In this document: piece by piece, positions 21,345 through 34,100 of the stretch
Position numbering within the stretch: position 1 is the stretch's first letter
Layout of the letters: each line of letters starts with the position of its first letter
Source: Adiantum capillus-veneris
Taxonomy: Eukaryota; Streptophyta; Polypodiopsida; Polypodiales; Pteridaceae
Length of the DNA stretch: 64,000 nucleotides
Direction: 5' to 3'
NCBI GenBank assembly: GCA_014529385.2
Contig: CM043953.1
Coordinates: 90,242,342 to 90,306,341 of the forward strand
The notes under the pieces: model-generated
What the model was told of the DNA's origin: nothing
Database searches by the model: none
The model's input: only the letters and a program-made list of their open reading frames with translations
Program-made: the position numbers and the translations under genes

Positions 21345-23785
21345 AAAGACAATGACCTCTTTTCTTTTGTAGTTGTTGTGAATACCACACTGCCCCCACC
21401 TTAACTATTGTTAAATCGCAACTCTTTCTTGAGCAACATTGCAATTACTTTTTCAAAAGTAACAGGTGTCAAACAATCTGAAGGTTGATTGTTGTAACAA
21501 AGCCATCACTTGGCCAAAAGTATATAAATATAGCGCCATGCCAAATTCTTGGGAGTCACTTTATGTGCTTGATAAAGGCTTCCACTTTCTTCCTTTCATC
21601 AAGATTTTAGGTAACAAGTTGATTTTTCAGATTATGCATTTTGGCAATATTGAGAGCCTCACATTGGTGCATCAAAAGGATTCAAGCTTCTGGTCCTTTG
21701 TTTGGTGGTGTGTTAAACCAAAGTGATGACATAATCACTTACACACACATGACAATGGTGCAAGAGCATCCTCATTTCCTTTCTTTCACTCAGATAGAAA
21801 GATGGTGAATGTATATCGTGTGATGTAGCATTGACAACCGTAGTTAAAGAAAACACTATTACTTAACAATAAAGGTAAATTCGTAAGCAATAGTAAGTCT
21901 TCTGGCACAATCTTAACTATGAGCACCTTCACTCTCACCATTGGAGAAAGCAAAAAAAATTGTTTACAAACTTGATAAGATGTGATGTCATTGTCCACCC
22001 ATGCCCTCTCAAGGTGGAGCTTAAATGGCAAATTAAAGAACTCGAGGCAATAACGCATATAAGTAGCATGGGCTAGATATTCACATTACTAGTTGCTTGG
22101 GCTCATTGCAATGACCTCTATATCTAGTGTTGAGCAAGGGTAGTATGTTAATGTATAACAACATGGGCGGTGTAGACGACATTGATTACACATAGCTTGC
22201 AACCATCAGCCATGACCAATGGCCACTAGCCACCAACCAAGGATATATTCTCCCCCAAAATTTATCAAAAACTAGCTCAATATCATCAATGATCTTGACT
22301 ATTTCAAGGTTAAAGTTAAAATCCCACCATAACTTCTCCGCATAATGGAGTCTCATAGACTTTCATCGTGTAACGAGTGAAATACATGCTTAGAGGTGGG
22401 CATTGAGTATATGCTAACAAACTCTTAAAGACAATTCTGTTCTAAAAAAAAGTTTGCACATGCTTTTAATAGGATGAAAAAGTACAATACTTTAGTTTCA
22501 CCAACATATAGACTTTTCATTCAACAAGGAAGCCATTTCACTAAACGTAAAATTTCGTTGAGGAACAGGAACATGTTTCATTTGATAACTTCACAAATTC
22601 ACTAAATGAAAGCTTTCAATGCACAAAGATATAAGGGATGTAAAATCTCGAACATAAACTACTTATTTTCGACAAGCTCATGTCTTATGGTTCTTCTAGT
22701 GAAAAATGAAACGTAATATGTTTTAAGAGCAAGTCAAAACGGTTATCATTATCTCTTCCTTACTATTGTGATAGAACTCTCACTAATTGTAGGGAGGAGA
22801 TTAGGTTTGAGGCTAAGGCAAATAAAAAGACACAGGAAGCTTCCTCGTGGGTAGATAGGCTCTTCCAAATGCAGAAGAAGGCAGACGAAGTGAAGAAGTA
22901 GATTGAAATTGCAAAGAAAGGAAAAATTAGGGTTCGAATGTTAAAGTAGGTCTTTATAGGTTCATAAGCAATCATGATGGCATGTGTAAAGCCACCTACG
23001 AGGAGGGCCCATCAAGTGGGTGGCCCAATGGGGACCCCAAGTGTGTAATCTGCAGCACATGGCAATGCCGATCATCACCACCAACCACCAATGGCACCAT
23101 CATCAGCCACCCACTAGTGCATGCCCCCCTGTTCACACCCGACCACGAAGCCACATCATAGCCATGGGCTCAAGTGCCCGCTCTCCCTTTGTTATGCCTA
23201 GTAAGGGTGCCCCTTCATTATACACACTGCATATTCCTGTATGTGGGTTTTATAGTCTACCAAGTGGCAGCTTGTCATTAACCCCCTCCACCAAGTTCAC
23301 AGATCAGATACTTTGGACATCAAACTCGACAGAGTGATCCTAAACTTGGATCTTTGTCACCCATGATATACTTCCGTGCAAACACAGCGTGAGGCATACA
23401 TCTTGAGTAAAACATTGCCAAGATAAACTAAATTTCTGACTTTTTGCATCATGGATGCAACATGACATGACATAGATGGAACGTGCCACGACAATGTGCA
23501 TACATGCAAATGATCCTACTGCTTATGGGCACAATTTACAGTTATTCGCATAGGTAGTCTTCCATTTTCCTCTGTTAGGCTTGCACTTAAAACTAGACTC
23601 TCTGAGCAACTTTATCTTTGACAAGACTAGCTATTTGCTCGCTACTTGGTAGTACTCCCCCACACAGCCCCCATCGTCCCACCCACATTTAACAGTGAAG
23701 GAAAGTAACTGTTTTAAGAAGAACCCCATATATGAATAAATAGCAAAGATAAGGTTCACAACATTTAGTTCAGCTGAGTCTCTCT
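21345..23785. other. Intergenic / 3' flank of the seven-exon gene, no gene seen
   Basis: No ORF in this stretch shows a recognisable domain or an exon-like frame. The right end must include the 3' UTR of the minus-strand gene ending at 23786, but I see no decisive poly-A signal. Confidence 0.5.
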
Positions 23786-24496
23786 TTACAAACTATATGA
23801 CAATTGTTGCTTTTGAAAAAACTCCTGAATCTCTAAAGATTCCATCATGGAGCCACCATTGTCATACTGAGACTGCTGCATATGATCATGCAACTGCATA
23901 CAAAATGACAATGTTATGTCCATACATTACTTCACAGGGAGTAATTTAGATGATGCATGCCAGTACATTGAGGATAAATTGCACAAACACCTAAATCCTG
24001 ATTGGACAAGAGCATAACATGATACTCTAACCTTTTCCAAAAACGCTTGTTGCTCTTTGATTGGCATGGTTCGTAATTTGCGCAATACTTGCAATTGCTG
24101 CAGTATAGCTAGAGTCAGCACATCCTGAGGATTTCATACAAAACAAAAATCTTTGAATGCTGTAACAAGAAACAAACCTGATCTTGAATCTTCTCAAATT
24201 GCTGCATCTTTACTTGAAAAGCCTGAGACCCTAACTCAGCTTCATCACAAGCCAATTCCTCTCTGAAAAGAGTTAACTCCAATGAAAAATACTTGAACCA
24301 AAGGCTTCATTGCATATAACCTAGATGCAAAAAAGGTATGTACATGTCATCGAAAAGAGATTAATGACATCACAGATTAACAAGGTACACTTCATAGCAT
24401 ACTTGGTGACAAAGGCATAAAATCGTAGCATCAATTCTCTGTCATCCTTGTAGATGGCATTAACTTTGCCAAGACAAGCAATTCCAAACTTGGATG
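23786..24496 (-). CDS. Exons 4-7 of the seven-exon gene
   Basis: Exon 4 24403-24496 (acceptor TTGCAG, donor AA/GTATGC), exon 5 24178-24262 (TTTTCAG; CAG/GTTTGT), exon 6 24032-24124 (CCTCAG; AAG/GTTAGA), exon 7 23786-23893 (TATGCAG; TAA). Introns here are short (138, 53 and 140 nt), in sharp contrast with intron 2. The last exon encodes [20 protein letters not shown] and a short Gln-rich tail. Confidence 0.88.
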
Positions 24497-25097
24497 CTGC
24501 AACATTAACAAACATGCAAATCAACTCACAATATGAAAGAACAATAACTATAGCTCATGAAGTAAGTTCGTGCCAGACATTGAGCATAGCTTGCAAAATA
24601 GCATGGAAATATATTACCTGAATAGAAAAACTATCGATACATGAGAAAGAAAGAGAGAAAAATTAGGCTAGATTAAACGTGCACAAAAGCCAAAGTGGCC
24701 TAAAAGACGCCTATGCATCATGGAAGAAAAGGGTGTGGGGTGTGTGCAGTGCCTCTCTTTGCTGTAAGTATACGACAAGCAAACTCTATAGATCTCGATG
24801 CCCAGCAAAGAGGTATCAGAGGCTCCAGGATGGATTACTTTATACTAACAACAAATTGCTTTTTGATATAATACTGTACCATCAGTATCCATTACACTGC
24901 TTCCTCAAAGCTTACCTTTTTCTTAGATATTTCATGTGGTATGCTTTCTCTTTTTACTGTTCATGTTTTGCCCATTTTATAAACTACATTTGCTGATTAG
25001 TAACTACATCATTATTACCAACACCCATTTGTTCCAGCAACTCTTCTTGAATTTCCGTTGTCACAGCAACAGCTTCCTGGAAGAAAGACCAAGCACA

Positions 25098-25168
<71 letters not shown>

Positions 25169-28100
25169 AACTGGGCTTGAGCCCTTAGTTTTACTTGCAA
25201 AATAACGAAGAGTCTGAAGACAATACAAAAGCCCGTAGGTTTCACAAATAACCCGGCTAGTAGTAAGAAACCCGTGGGATAAAACAGGATCACAAACCGA
25301 AAGGGGAAAACTACCAATGATACACGGAATAAAACTCGGAAATACATCAAGAGCTCGAGACAAGGGAGCAAGGGAAGACTGTAAAAGAGAGTTGTTGTTG
25401 CTAAATTAGCTTTATCTTGAAGAAATATAATTCTAAATGAATTACTGGGAATGATTGATCCATAAGTAAGAGGGTTTTCTCGCTTGAGACATACTAATAA
25501 TCCTAATGTGTCATTCAGAGGAATCGCGAAAACGCTGAATGGAAATATTTGTTAGATCATCAAGAACGGATACTTCTCATGCGTCACATCGGATGGATGA
25601 CATAGAGCATCGAGGAGGAGTATTCGATCATCTGGAACGGTCATCTCTGATGCGTCATGGGATAGGTGACATAGAGCATCGCGAAGGAGTTTTTCCATAA
25701 GTTCGCAGTGAGAGGCTAAGTGATGAGTATTCTTGATGCATCACATGGTGGGTGATGGGAGCATCGAGTAGAGAATATTCCGTAGTTTGAGGAGATTCCG
25801 AATTGAGTTAAGAGTTGTGCACAAGAGACAAGCACTTGAATGAAGTTGGGTTCTGAGTAAGCTTTTGTCACATGAACATGGCTCTGTGTGCCACGTGGAC
25901 ATGCTTCATCGACTTCCAAAGCCAATCCTGTACATATCTCCAAATAGGAGTGTCTAGAATCCTCGGAGGATTAGTGTGGGCAATTTTGTGGGCCTACTTG
26001 TAGGACCTGCATGTCCAGACGAGTCCATTAGATTAGGTTTTCCAGTTTTGGAACCCTATTGTATAAATGGTTTATACACGCTTTTTGACAGCTGTTATTA
26101 CACTTCGGTGGGCATTTGACATGACGTGCATGTAGGTCTAGCATGTCGGTCTAGCTCTTTCGTCAAATGGTTCACAGATCAGTGAGTTATGACCATTTGA
26201 CCCCCTGAAACTCACGTCAACGCACATTTGCACATTTTCCCATCTCGTCACCCAAAAAGTCAGTAAAAGAGGAGCACCCAGCCTAGCGTTTTTTTTGTAA
26301 GCTTTCCGGCACAAGTTGTAGATCAGCCAGCGTTTTTTGCCTCTTGCAGTGCTCCTAGCATTTTTGCTCCGTATCGCAGGAATCAGCCCAGCAGCCAGTA
26401 TCTTGGTATTTTTGGCCCAATTCCTCGCCAAAAAACATGGTGGGTGACGGGAACGTCGGAAAGGGAATAATCCATGGTGAGAAGGTATTCCGAACGGAGT
26501 TGGGATTGTGCACAAGAAATCAGGCAAGCACTTGAATGAAGATGGTTTCGAAAGAAACTTTGAGGAAAAGAAGCCACTTTCTGAAAAAACAAGTTGCTTT
26601 TCGGGAAAGCAAACGCTTTCCCATAAAAGAGTCTATGTTCACATTGCATTTGTGCATGAGACTGCATCCAGAGATGCATGGGTTGTGAGTGTGTAGGCAT
26701 TGTTTTCAGCTTCACTCAATTTTTAGCAGGTTCAGACCATTTTTAAAAGTGTCCAGCCGCCCACTTAATAAGTGGGCAGCCCCCTTCTCTGTCCTATTTT
26801 TGCCGAAAAGCCCCCCCACTATTCCTGCAAGCTGCCAGAAGCTATAAAAGCGGTCCGTCTCTCACTCTCAGGCATCCGGAAAAGGCAGCGCTAAAGATCA
26901 ACCCATGCTGCTGCGGAATTCAACCGCCAAGATGATGCCGCCGGTGACTCCCATGGCTGCCCCAAGTGCACCAAATGTCGCGAGGACCAAGAAGGCGAGT
27001 TCCATCGTGAAGAAGAGCCTACGGAGATTGTTTCTAGCACGACAAGTTGCTGTTTTTCTCTGTTTTCAGCTTACAAACGTCGTAGATTGGGCTGATTTAC
27101 GAGAAGGAACCCAAGAGCACGCCTCTTCTGTGTGTAGGATTGAAAGAGAGGTATCTCTGTGCAGAGATATCTTCCGGGAGTTGCTTTTCGAGAACCGAGT
27201 TGCGACTTTTGAGACTTCACATGTAACGCTTTTCATGTTTTGATCTCGGCGTGTTTGACACTCTCTTTATGAGGGAAAAAGGACGAGAAGGCTACGGCTT
27301 GTGCTCGAAAAATTCCAAGATTGAAATCCTGGTTTACTTGATGAGCCGGTTTGCTCTAAGATCCAATCATCAGGTTGAGCATTTTCGCTCTAAGGATCTT
27401 CTAAAGGAGGCAAATCTCCTGAGTTCATTGAAGCTCTAACAGAACATGAGTATTATGTACACATTTGGGTACATGGATAGCGTTTGAAGATGCAGACCTT
27501 GTTACCAAGGTGAGTCGACTAACAGTCAAAATTTTTTTTGCTCAACAAAATGAGATGCACCAACTTTCCTTTCTAGGAAGAGGCAAAGAGTTTTCCATAC
27601 TCTTTTGAGCCCTTTTTTGTGCAATAATATTTCGACACAAGAATCTCTCATTGAGATGTGTTCGGTAGCTCCGAGTTTCTCTACTGAGAAGGGGTTTTTG
27701 GATGGTCGTTAATCATCGAGTTTGCTACGTGGTTCGACCACTAGAGTAGAGCAAGTTATGGTTGCAGCATATGCTTCTCCATAAGCAGGTCGATTAATAT
27801 TGGTATGAGCTATTATGTTCGTGAGTGCATGACCCACCAACCGTTGCAAAACGGAAAGAACAACCTTGACCACGTATGGGAGAATATCTTGAGATTCACA
27901 GCGGATTCACTCTTCTGTAAACCAAGTTCGAACATCCATTCAAAAAATGTTATGGATAGAATGTTATCTGCCTATGATTTTCCAAGCCGTCATTGATGCT
28001 TGCGAGGTGAAAATTCTTGATAACCTTTACCCAACTTCGGCAGACTACCAACGTAAGCACAGATACCTAGATTCATTTCTTTAGCAGCTTTTAACATGGG

Positions 28101-31100
28101 CTTTTGAGAGCAGATGATTTTGGGTAGGAGTGCCACCTAAAGCAGCACAAAGGAGAGCCTACTAAAGCCTTACAAAGGTGAGCCTACTAAAGCCTTACAA
28201 AGGAGAGCCACCTCCAAGAACCAACCATTGAAGACCCACCGGAGATTGAGGACCAAGAAGAGGTGTTGTAGCCCGAGTCCATTCTCCGACATGAAGACAA
28301 GGTATTAAGAGGCGGTAAGACTATCTGACGGTATCTTATTAAGTTTACGAATTATCCTCTTGAAGATGCTAGATGGATGCAAGGCATACAATTAAAGCAT
28401 AACCTAAACCTTGTCAATGCTTACAATGCTTCCCTAGAATAAGCAAATGTACAAATGTTTAAAATGAAAAAGTTTGTCTTATAAGACTCTTTTTCTTTAT
28501 TGTGCACAAATGTTAAGTAGGATGCATGCTTAGAATCAAGTTTGCGGAGAGAACGTCTCCCAAACACCAAGTAGAGCTTGTCACTCTACTATAGAAGATT
28601 GATAGGACTAATGTGCAGACATGCTTGCGGCAGCTTAGGCTCTCAAGCGCCAAATGGATTAGTCATCCATTCTGGAACGATGTCGTAGGGTAAGATAGGG
28701 ATCCTCTACCCGCTAGAAAAAGGACTAAGGAATAGGCTTTATCTTCTCTACTCCATAGTCGAGGACGACTATGATTTCAAGAGAGAGGTAATGTCATAAT
28801 AACTAATATCTAATTCTCCTAATAATTTTCTCATGTTAAATTGATCATTTAATATGGGGAAGTACCAAGGGAGAAAAAGCTAGAATATTAGTTAAGCTGG
28901 CACACCGGTCATAGTAGGGATCCAAAAAAGGAAAATAGGGAGAGCCATCTACAAAAGAGCAATGTGCAACAATGGGCTTTAAAGACCTTAAGGTTTAGCT
29001 CATTAAGACTTCCAAAATGCTAAGGTTCCAAAATTCAAAGATTGTGTCCAATGGTCAAGCTTAGTGAAATTGGATGCTTTGTGAGTGTACCAAAGAGTCT
29101 TCAAGACTCCTACATAGGAGAGAGCGAACCCTGTAAGTAGGGGATGAGAGAGAAACACACACACACACACTCACAGGCTCCCTTTACACAAAGGGAATAA
29201 GGGACACATGTCAGCTCCTTGGGCCATTGCCCATGAGGTGCACTTAAATCCTATTGGATGGCCATAGAGGTGGACCAATGAGAACTAAGCTAGAGTAAAT
29301 CTAGTTTAATTCATTTAAAAACACTTGATAAAAGAACCAATAAGAATTAAGCTCTCTAGAAGACTATTGGACAGTCTCCCAAGGGGTCCAATGAGCATTC
29401 AACAGCCCAATGGCTTGCTTGATTCCTATTGGCCAGAAGACAAAGGGGTCCAATGAGAGTTTAATTGATTTATTTAATTACCTAAAGCTTTCACAAAAGG
29501 GGAAAGGGGGACACATGTCACAAGGCTTTCACTTATGATTCTCAATTTTCATTTGCTAAGCTTTGCAGGGTCCAATGGGGTGCCAGCATGAGTAACTTGC
29601 AAGAGGGGTCGACCAAGAGAGAAAGGGGGCTGATTTTGGCAAGGTATTATCACACACACACTCACACAATCTCATGTGTGAAGCAAGGAGACTCTGTCTC
29701 TTCTTCTCAAGCTTTAATGGAAAGCTCATCACCTACTCCAAGCTTGTGAGAAGGGAGGCCTACACCAACAACTCTTGGCTTTGTGATGCAAATCCAACCA
29801 AGAGCCAAGCTTTAATGCACGCTCATCTCCTCTACCATGCTAATTACTAAGCTATGCTAAGCTATTATGAGTGATTAGGTGAGGAGATATATACCTTTCT
29901 CGTAAGACTACTCCTTCCTCTCAATCTACTCTCATACCCCGCTAGCTCTCACCATCTTCGAAGGTGTGTGAGGTCTTGGGTCTGAGACTGTGAGGGAATT
30001 GATGTTGTGTTTTATAAGTGTTTGCTTAGTGCTTGAAGCTTCCATCTTCATTGCACTAGCTAGTTATTGAAGGAACACAAAGAATTGTATTGTAAAATGT
30101 CTCCCTTGATGGGGAGAAACCTATAATACAAAGCCTTTTGGAAGGGGGGGCCAGCTCCATGTAAATCCGGTCCTCAACTGTTGTTAATAGCTTAATTTCT
30201 CTCTCTTTTGAAGTATTGTTCATGCCTATCTAACTAGGTGTTATGCTTTTTGTTGCTCTCTCCGTCCAAGCACTCTTGCCATGCTCATTAGGAATCTATT
30301 CTAATGAAATGCTCACTATGTCTATGCTATTTTCCGCTACTTACTAGGCCATTAAATGTTACATTGGTATCAAAGCACAAGGTTTCTCTTTTCTTGCTCA
30401 AGAAGGGAGTTCCTCAAGCTAGCTATAAATGGTTGATATTATTAATTGCAGTTGAGTAAGTAGAATAGGGATTTTTCAGCCTTGCAGTGCGCACTGCTTG
30501 CCTTCATGCAGATAACGGGGTATCACCGTCGAGAGCTATGGTCTTAATAGTGGAGTCCTACAAGGCTTGCCTACGGCTTAACCACTATTGAGCTATTAGA
30601 AGCTTGATAGGAGCCGGTGCTGTTTTGGTGTTGAAAGACCCTCTCTTCTACTCTTTGCAATTAATAATATTCGAGCCACGGGTACAGTAGCTTGAGTGCT
30701 TTTCTAAAGGGGTAAAGAGGAGTAGCAACTAGGGCTTGAAGTGCCACCAAAGTACACCTAAAAATTGTTAGAATGGCTGACAATAGTAAAGAGAGTGAAA
30801 TCAATGTTGATAGCTTTGATTTTGCTAATGAGCAGGCTACTAATGATGCCCCTATGCTTGTTAACTACCTTGTTTCTAGGCTTCAACAAGCCATGGGCAA
30901 TCCATCCCTCCAAAGTGAAGTGCAAACAGCAACTTCGTGCTCACGGGATTCTCCAAGCTCCACACCATGAAGAGAGAGTACCTAGGAAGCCTCCTTGTGA
31001 GACTTCCAAAAGAGGCCTCTCTCCAATTCGGGAAGAAGAAGAGGATCCACACGAAGGGCTCAAAAATTTACTTCTTGATGACGCATCTCCTTCCCAAAGG

Positions 31101-34100
31101 AGAACTCAAGAGCCCCCACCAAAGGAACGAGAAAGCAATGAGTCTCCTGTCACCTCGGCGGAGATGGCTCCACAAAGACGGCGGGCAAAATGCTCTCCAT
31201 CACCTCCTAAATGGAGAAAACCGTCGCACATTTCTCCACACCATAATTCAAAGAGGGATGATAGAAAACAAGAGAAGAAAAATACGAGAAAGAGATCACC
31301 CTCTTCTCCATCTTCTTCATCCTCTTCCTCTTATGAAGAAAGTGATGGTGCGGACAAAGAGGACCAAGGCAAGAAAAAGGCGAGAAAGAGGTCACCCTCT
31401 TCTCCATCTTCCTCAAATTCTTCATCTTCTGAAGAAAGCGATGGTGCAACTTTTGAACCATAAAAAAGAAGAGGCCATAGGAAATCCTATGCCGCATGGA
31501 AGAGATCGTCCAAGCTCAAGAAGTTCAAAGAGGGAGGAAAAAGCGTCTCTTTCCTTGCCTACGATGGCACCTTTGGTGCTACGTACAAAGTCTTGGCTTT
31601 CAACGGAGTATGTCAACTCCCAAAGGCCACGCACTATATCTGCGGTTATACACCATACCATGGTGGCTTCACGAATCAATTTCCAAACAGGGGCTAAGAG
31701 AAATCTTAAGCCCACGGAAAACAAGGGTTCCAATGAGCCTAAGAGGAAGGACAATGTCCAAAAGTCTCCTAAGGGCAATTCCAATAATAACAAAGCTAAG
31801 GAGAAGGGAGTTTACAAAGGTAAAAACAAACTCTCTCATGAAGAGCTCGAGTGTTATCGTAAGGATAACCGTTGTTTCAAATGCGGTGAGCAAGGGCATG
31901 CATACCGTGCTTGCTCCAAAAGAACACCCACCATGAGCCTCCTAGAGCTACCTTCGTCGAAATCCAAGAAGAGGAAGCTCACCACAAAGGATCTCCTCTA
32001 TGCCATGCTTGGGGAAGGTAAGAGAATATGATGCTTTTATTCTATTTGACCCTGGGTCTACTCACAATTTCATATCCACAGAGTTGGCCACCAAGCTAGG
32101 CATCCAAGCCTATGAGATGGGAGATGTCCTACCCGCAGATGGTGCTTTCAAGGGGCAAGAAGCTTCACTCGCTTCCTTAATCGGGAAATTGAGGCTCCAT
32201 GTCCAAAGCTATGTGGACAAAGAGGACTTCTTTATCTCTCCTCTCAAGCACGAGGATGTAATCCTCGTGCTTTCAAGGGGCAAGAAGCTTCAGTCGCTTC
32301 CTTAATCGGGAAATTGAGGCTCCATGTCCAAAGCTATATGGACAAAGAGGACTTCTTTATCTCTCCTCTCAAACACGAGGATGTAATCCTAGGGGCACCA
32401 TGGTTTGATCGTATGGATGCCAATGTTAAATTCCCTGAAAGGAAAATCTACTTCAGGTTCAGGGAAAAAGATATGTACATAGATGCCAAAGAGATGGGTA
32501 ACACCATACCCATTGTACATACGCAAGCTTTCAATAAGTCAATGAAGAGCTCTATTTCCATATACATGATTTTTGTTAAAGATTCTCAAAATGAACCTAA
32601 TGCTTTAGCAAAAGAAAATATAAACAACCACAAGGAACTAGAGTTATCCAATTTTCTCAAGAAATTTCAAGATGTTTTTATTGACGACATCCCTTGTAAA
32701 CTACCTCCTAAACGATGCATGATCATGCAATTGAACTTCTTCCACGAAGTTCACCGCCTAATAAGCCTCCTTATAGAGTTTCTCAAGCTCAACAAGAGGA
32801 GATTATGCAGCAAGTGTCACGAGGACGTGGCAGTTATTAACCATGTCACAGAGATGTGGCAACTGCTAACCTTGGGTGTTGGTTTCTTTCCAATGGGGTT
32901 TATTTTATTTGTTTTGAGACCCTCTTTTTGAAGTAGCAAACGGTCGGACATTGTATGGCCAATGTGAACGGTAGATTCACCCGCAGACGGGAAGTGGTCG
33001 GCACTGGAATTCGTATGGTAAGAGGATGTCTAAGCTCAGAGCAAGATCATATAGGTCCCCCCGTCGCACTTAGCAAGTTGGTGGATACTAGGAAGTGAAC
33101 TCAATTAAGGCGTAAAGTCAAGGTGGGACTACCAACAAAAAGTATCCGACAGTTGGGCCACATTGCATTTTTGGATGCGGCCCCAATGAGGATAGATGGT
33201 CAGAAGACCAGTGGGAGCCCAACGGAAGCATCTCCTAAAATTTAGGGAACTGCTATTTTGGGCCGTGAAATGTGTTCGCATCATTACCTCCGGTATGACT
33301 AGGGGAACATTTTACAACTCTGCCGCGAAGTCAACTGGGCAACCGGTCAGGATATTTTTAAGCGGTGAGCCCGAAACGAGCAAATGCTTGTAAATGCGCC
33401 AAGTGTCAACTTTTCATGCACTTTCCTCTTGCAGAAGAAGTGGCGCTGAATTTTATGCTGGGAGAGGCCTCATTTCAGCTTTTGTCACAGGTTAAGAGCT
33501 ATGGAGTGCTTCCTTTCCCTCTCATGTACAGTGTGGTGCTAGGAGTGATGCCCTGCACACTACACACTGCTCTCTCTCTCCCCTACGTGCAGTTATGTGA
33601 TGCCCCACAAGAGGGCTACTCATTTGACTGATGTACAGTTGTGTGGGTTCATGCTTTTGTGCTGAGGCAAGAGCCTCCTTGAGCAGGAACAGGGGTAGCT
33701 AACTGCTGCTCCAAAGCAGGCACTGGTGAGGGTCATAACCTCACCGTACAGGTGCAAAATCAGCGTTGTGTATGCGCTGTAAATTCACTGTTTTTCAGCC
33801 ATACGGACGCCAGGACCCTTGGGAATCGTGCCCCACTGGCAGAGGACAGTTAGGGGACTGTTTGGGGCTGAAAACAGGGCAAAAACCAGTAAATACAGCG
33901 TGCTGAATTTACTGTTTTTGGACAGGAATCAGAGGGTATACGACAGTGCAAGCGAGTTCCAGCAGGGGAATTGGTTTCGCGCAAGTTTTGGGACTGTTAT
34001 GCTGCCGAAATTTGGCCAAATCAAATGGTATCTAGGTGGATACACGTGAAGGATTCCCAGGACCTTACCTTGTAAATCACCCTCCTAAAGAATGAAGAAA

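Noticed and set aside
27798-27810. 'attggtatgagct' as an LTR primer-binding site
   Set aside because: Only a partial match to the initiator-Met complement, and no LTR end in CA precedes it. Kept only as a hint.
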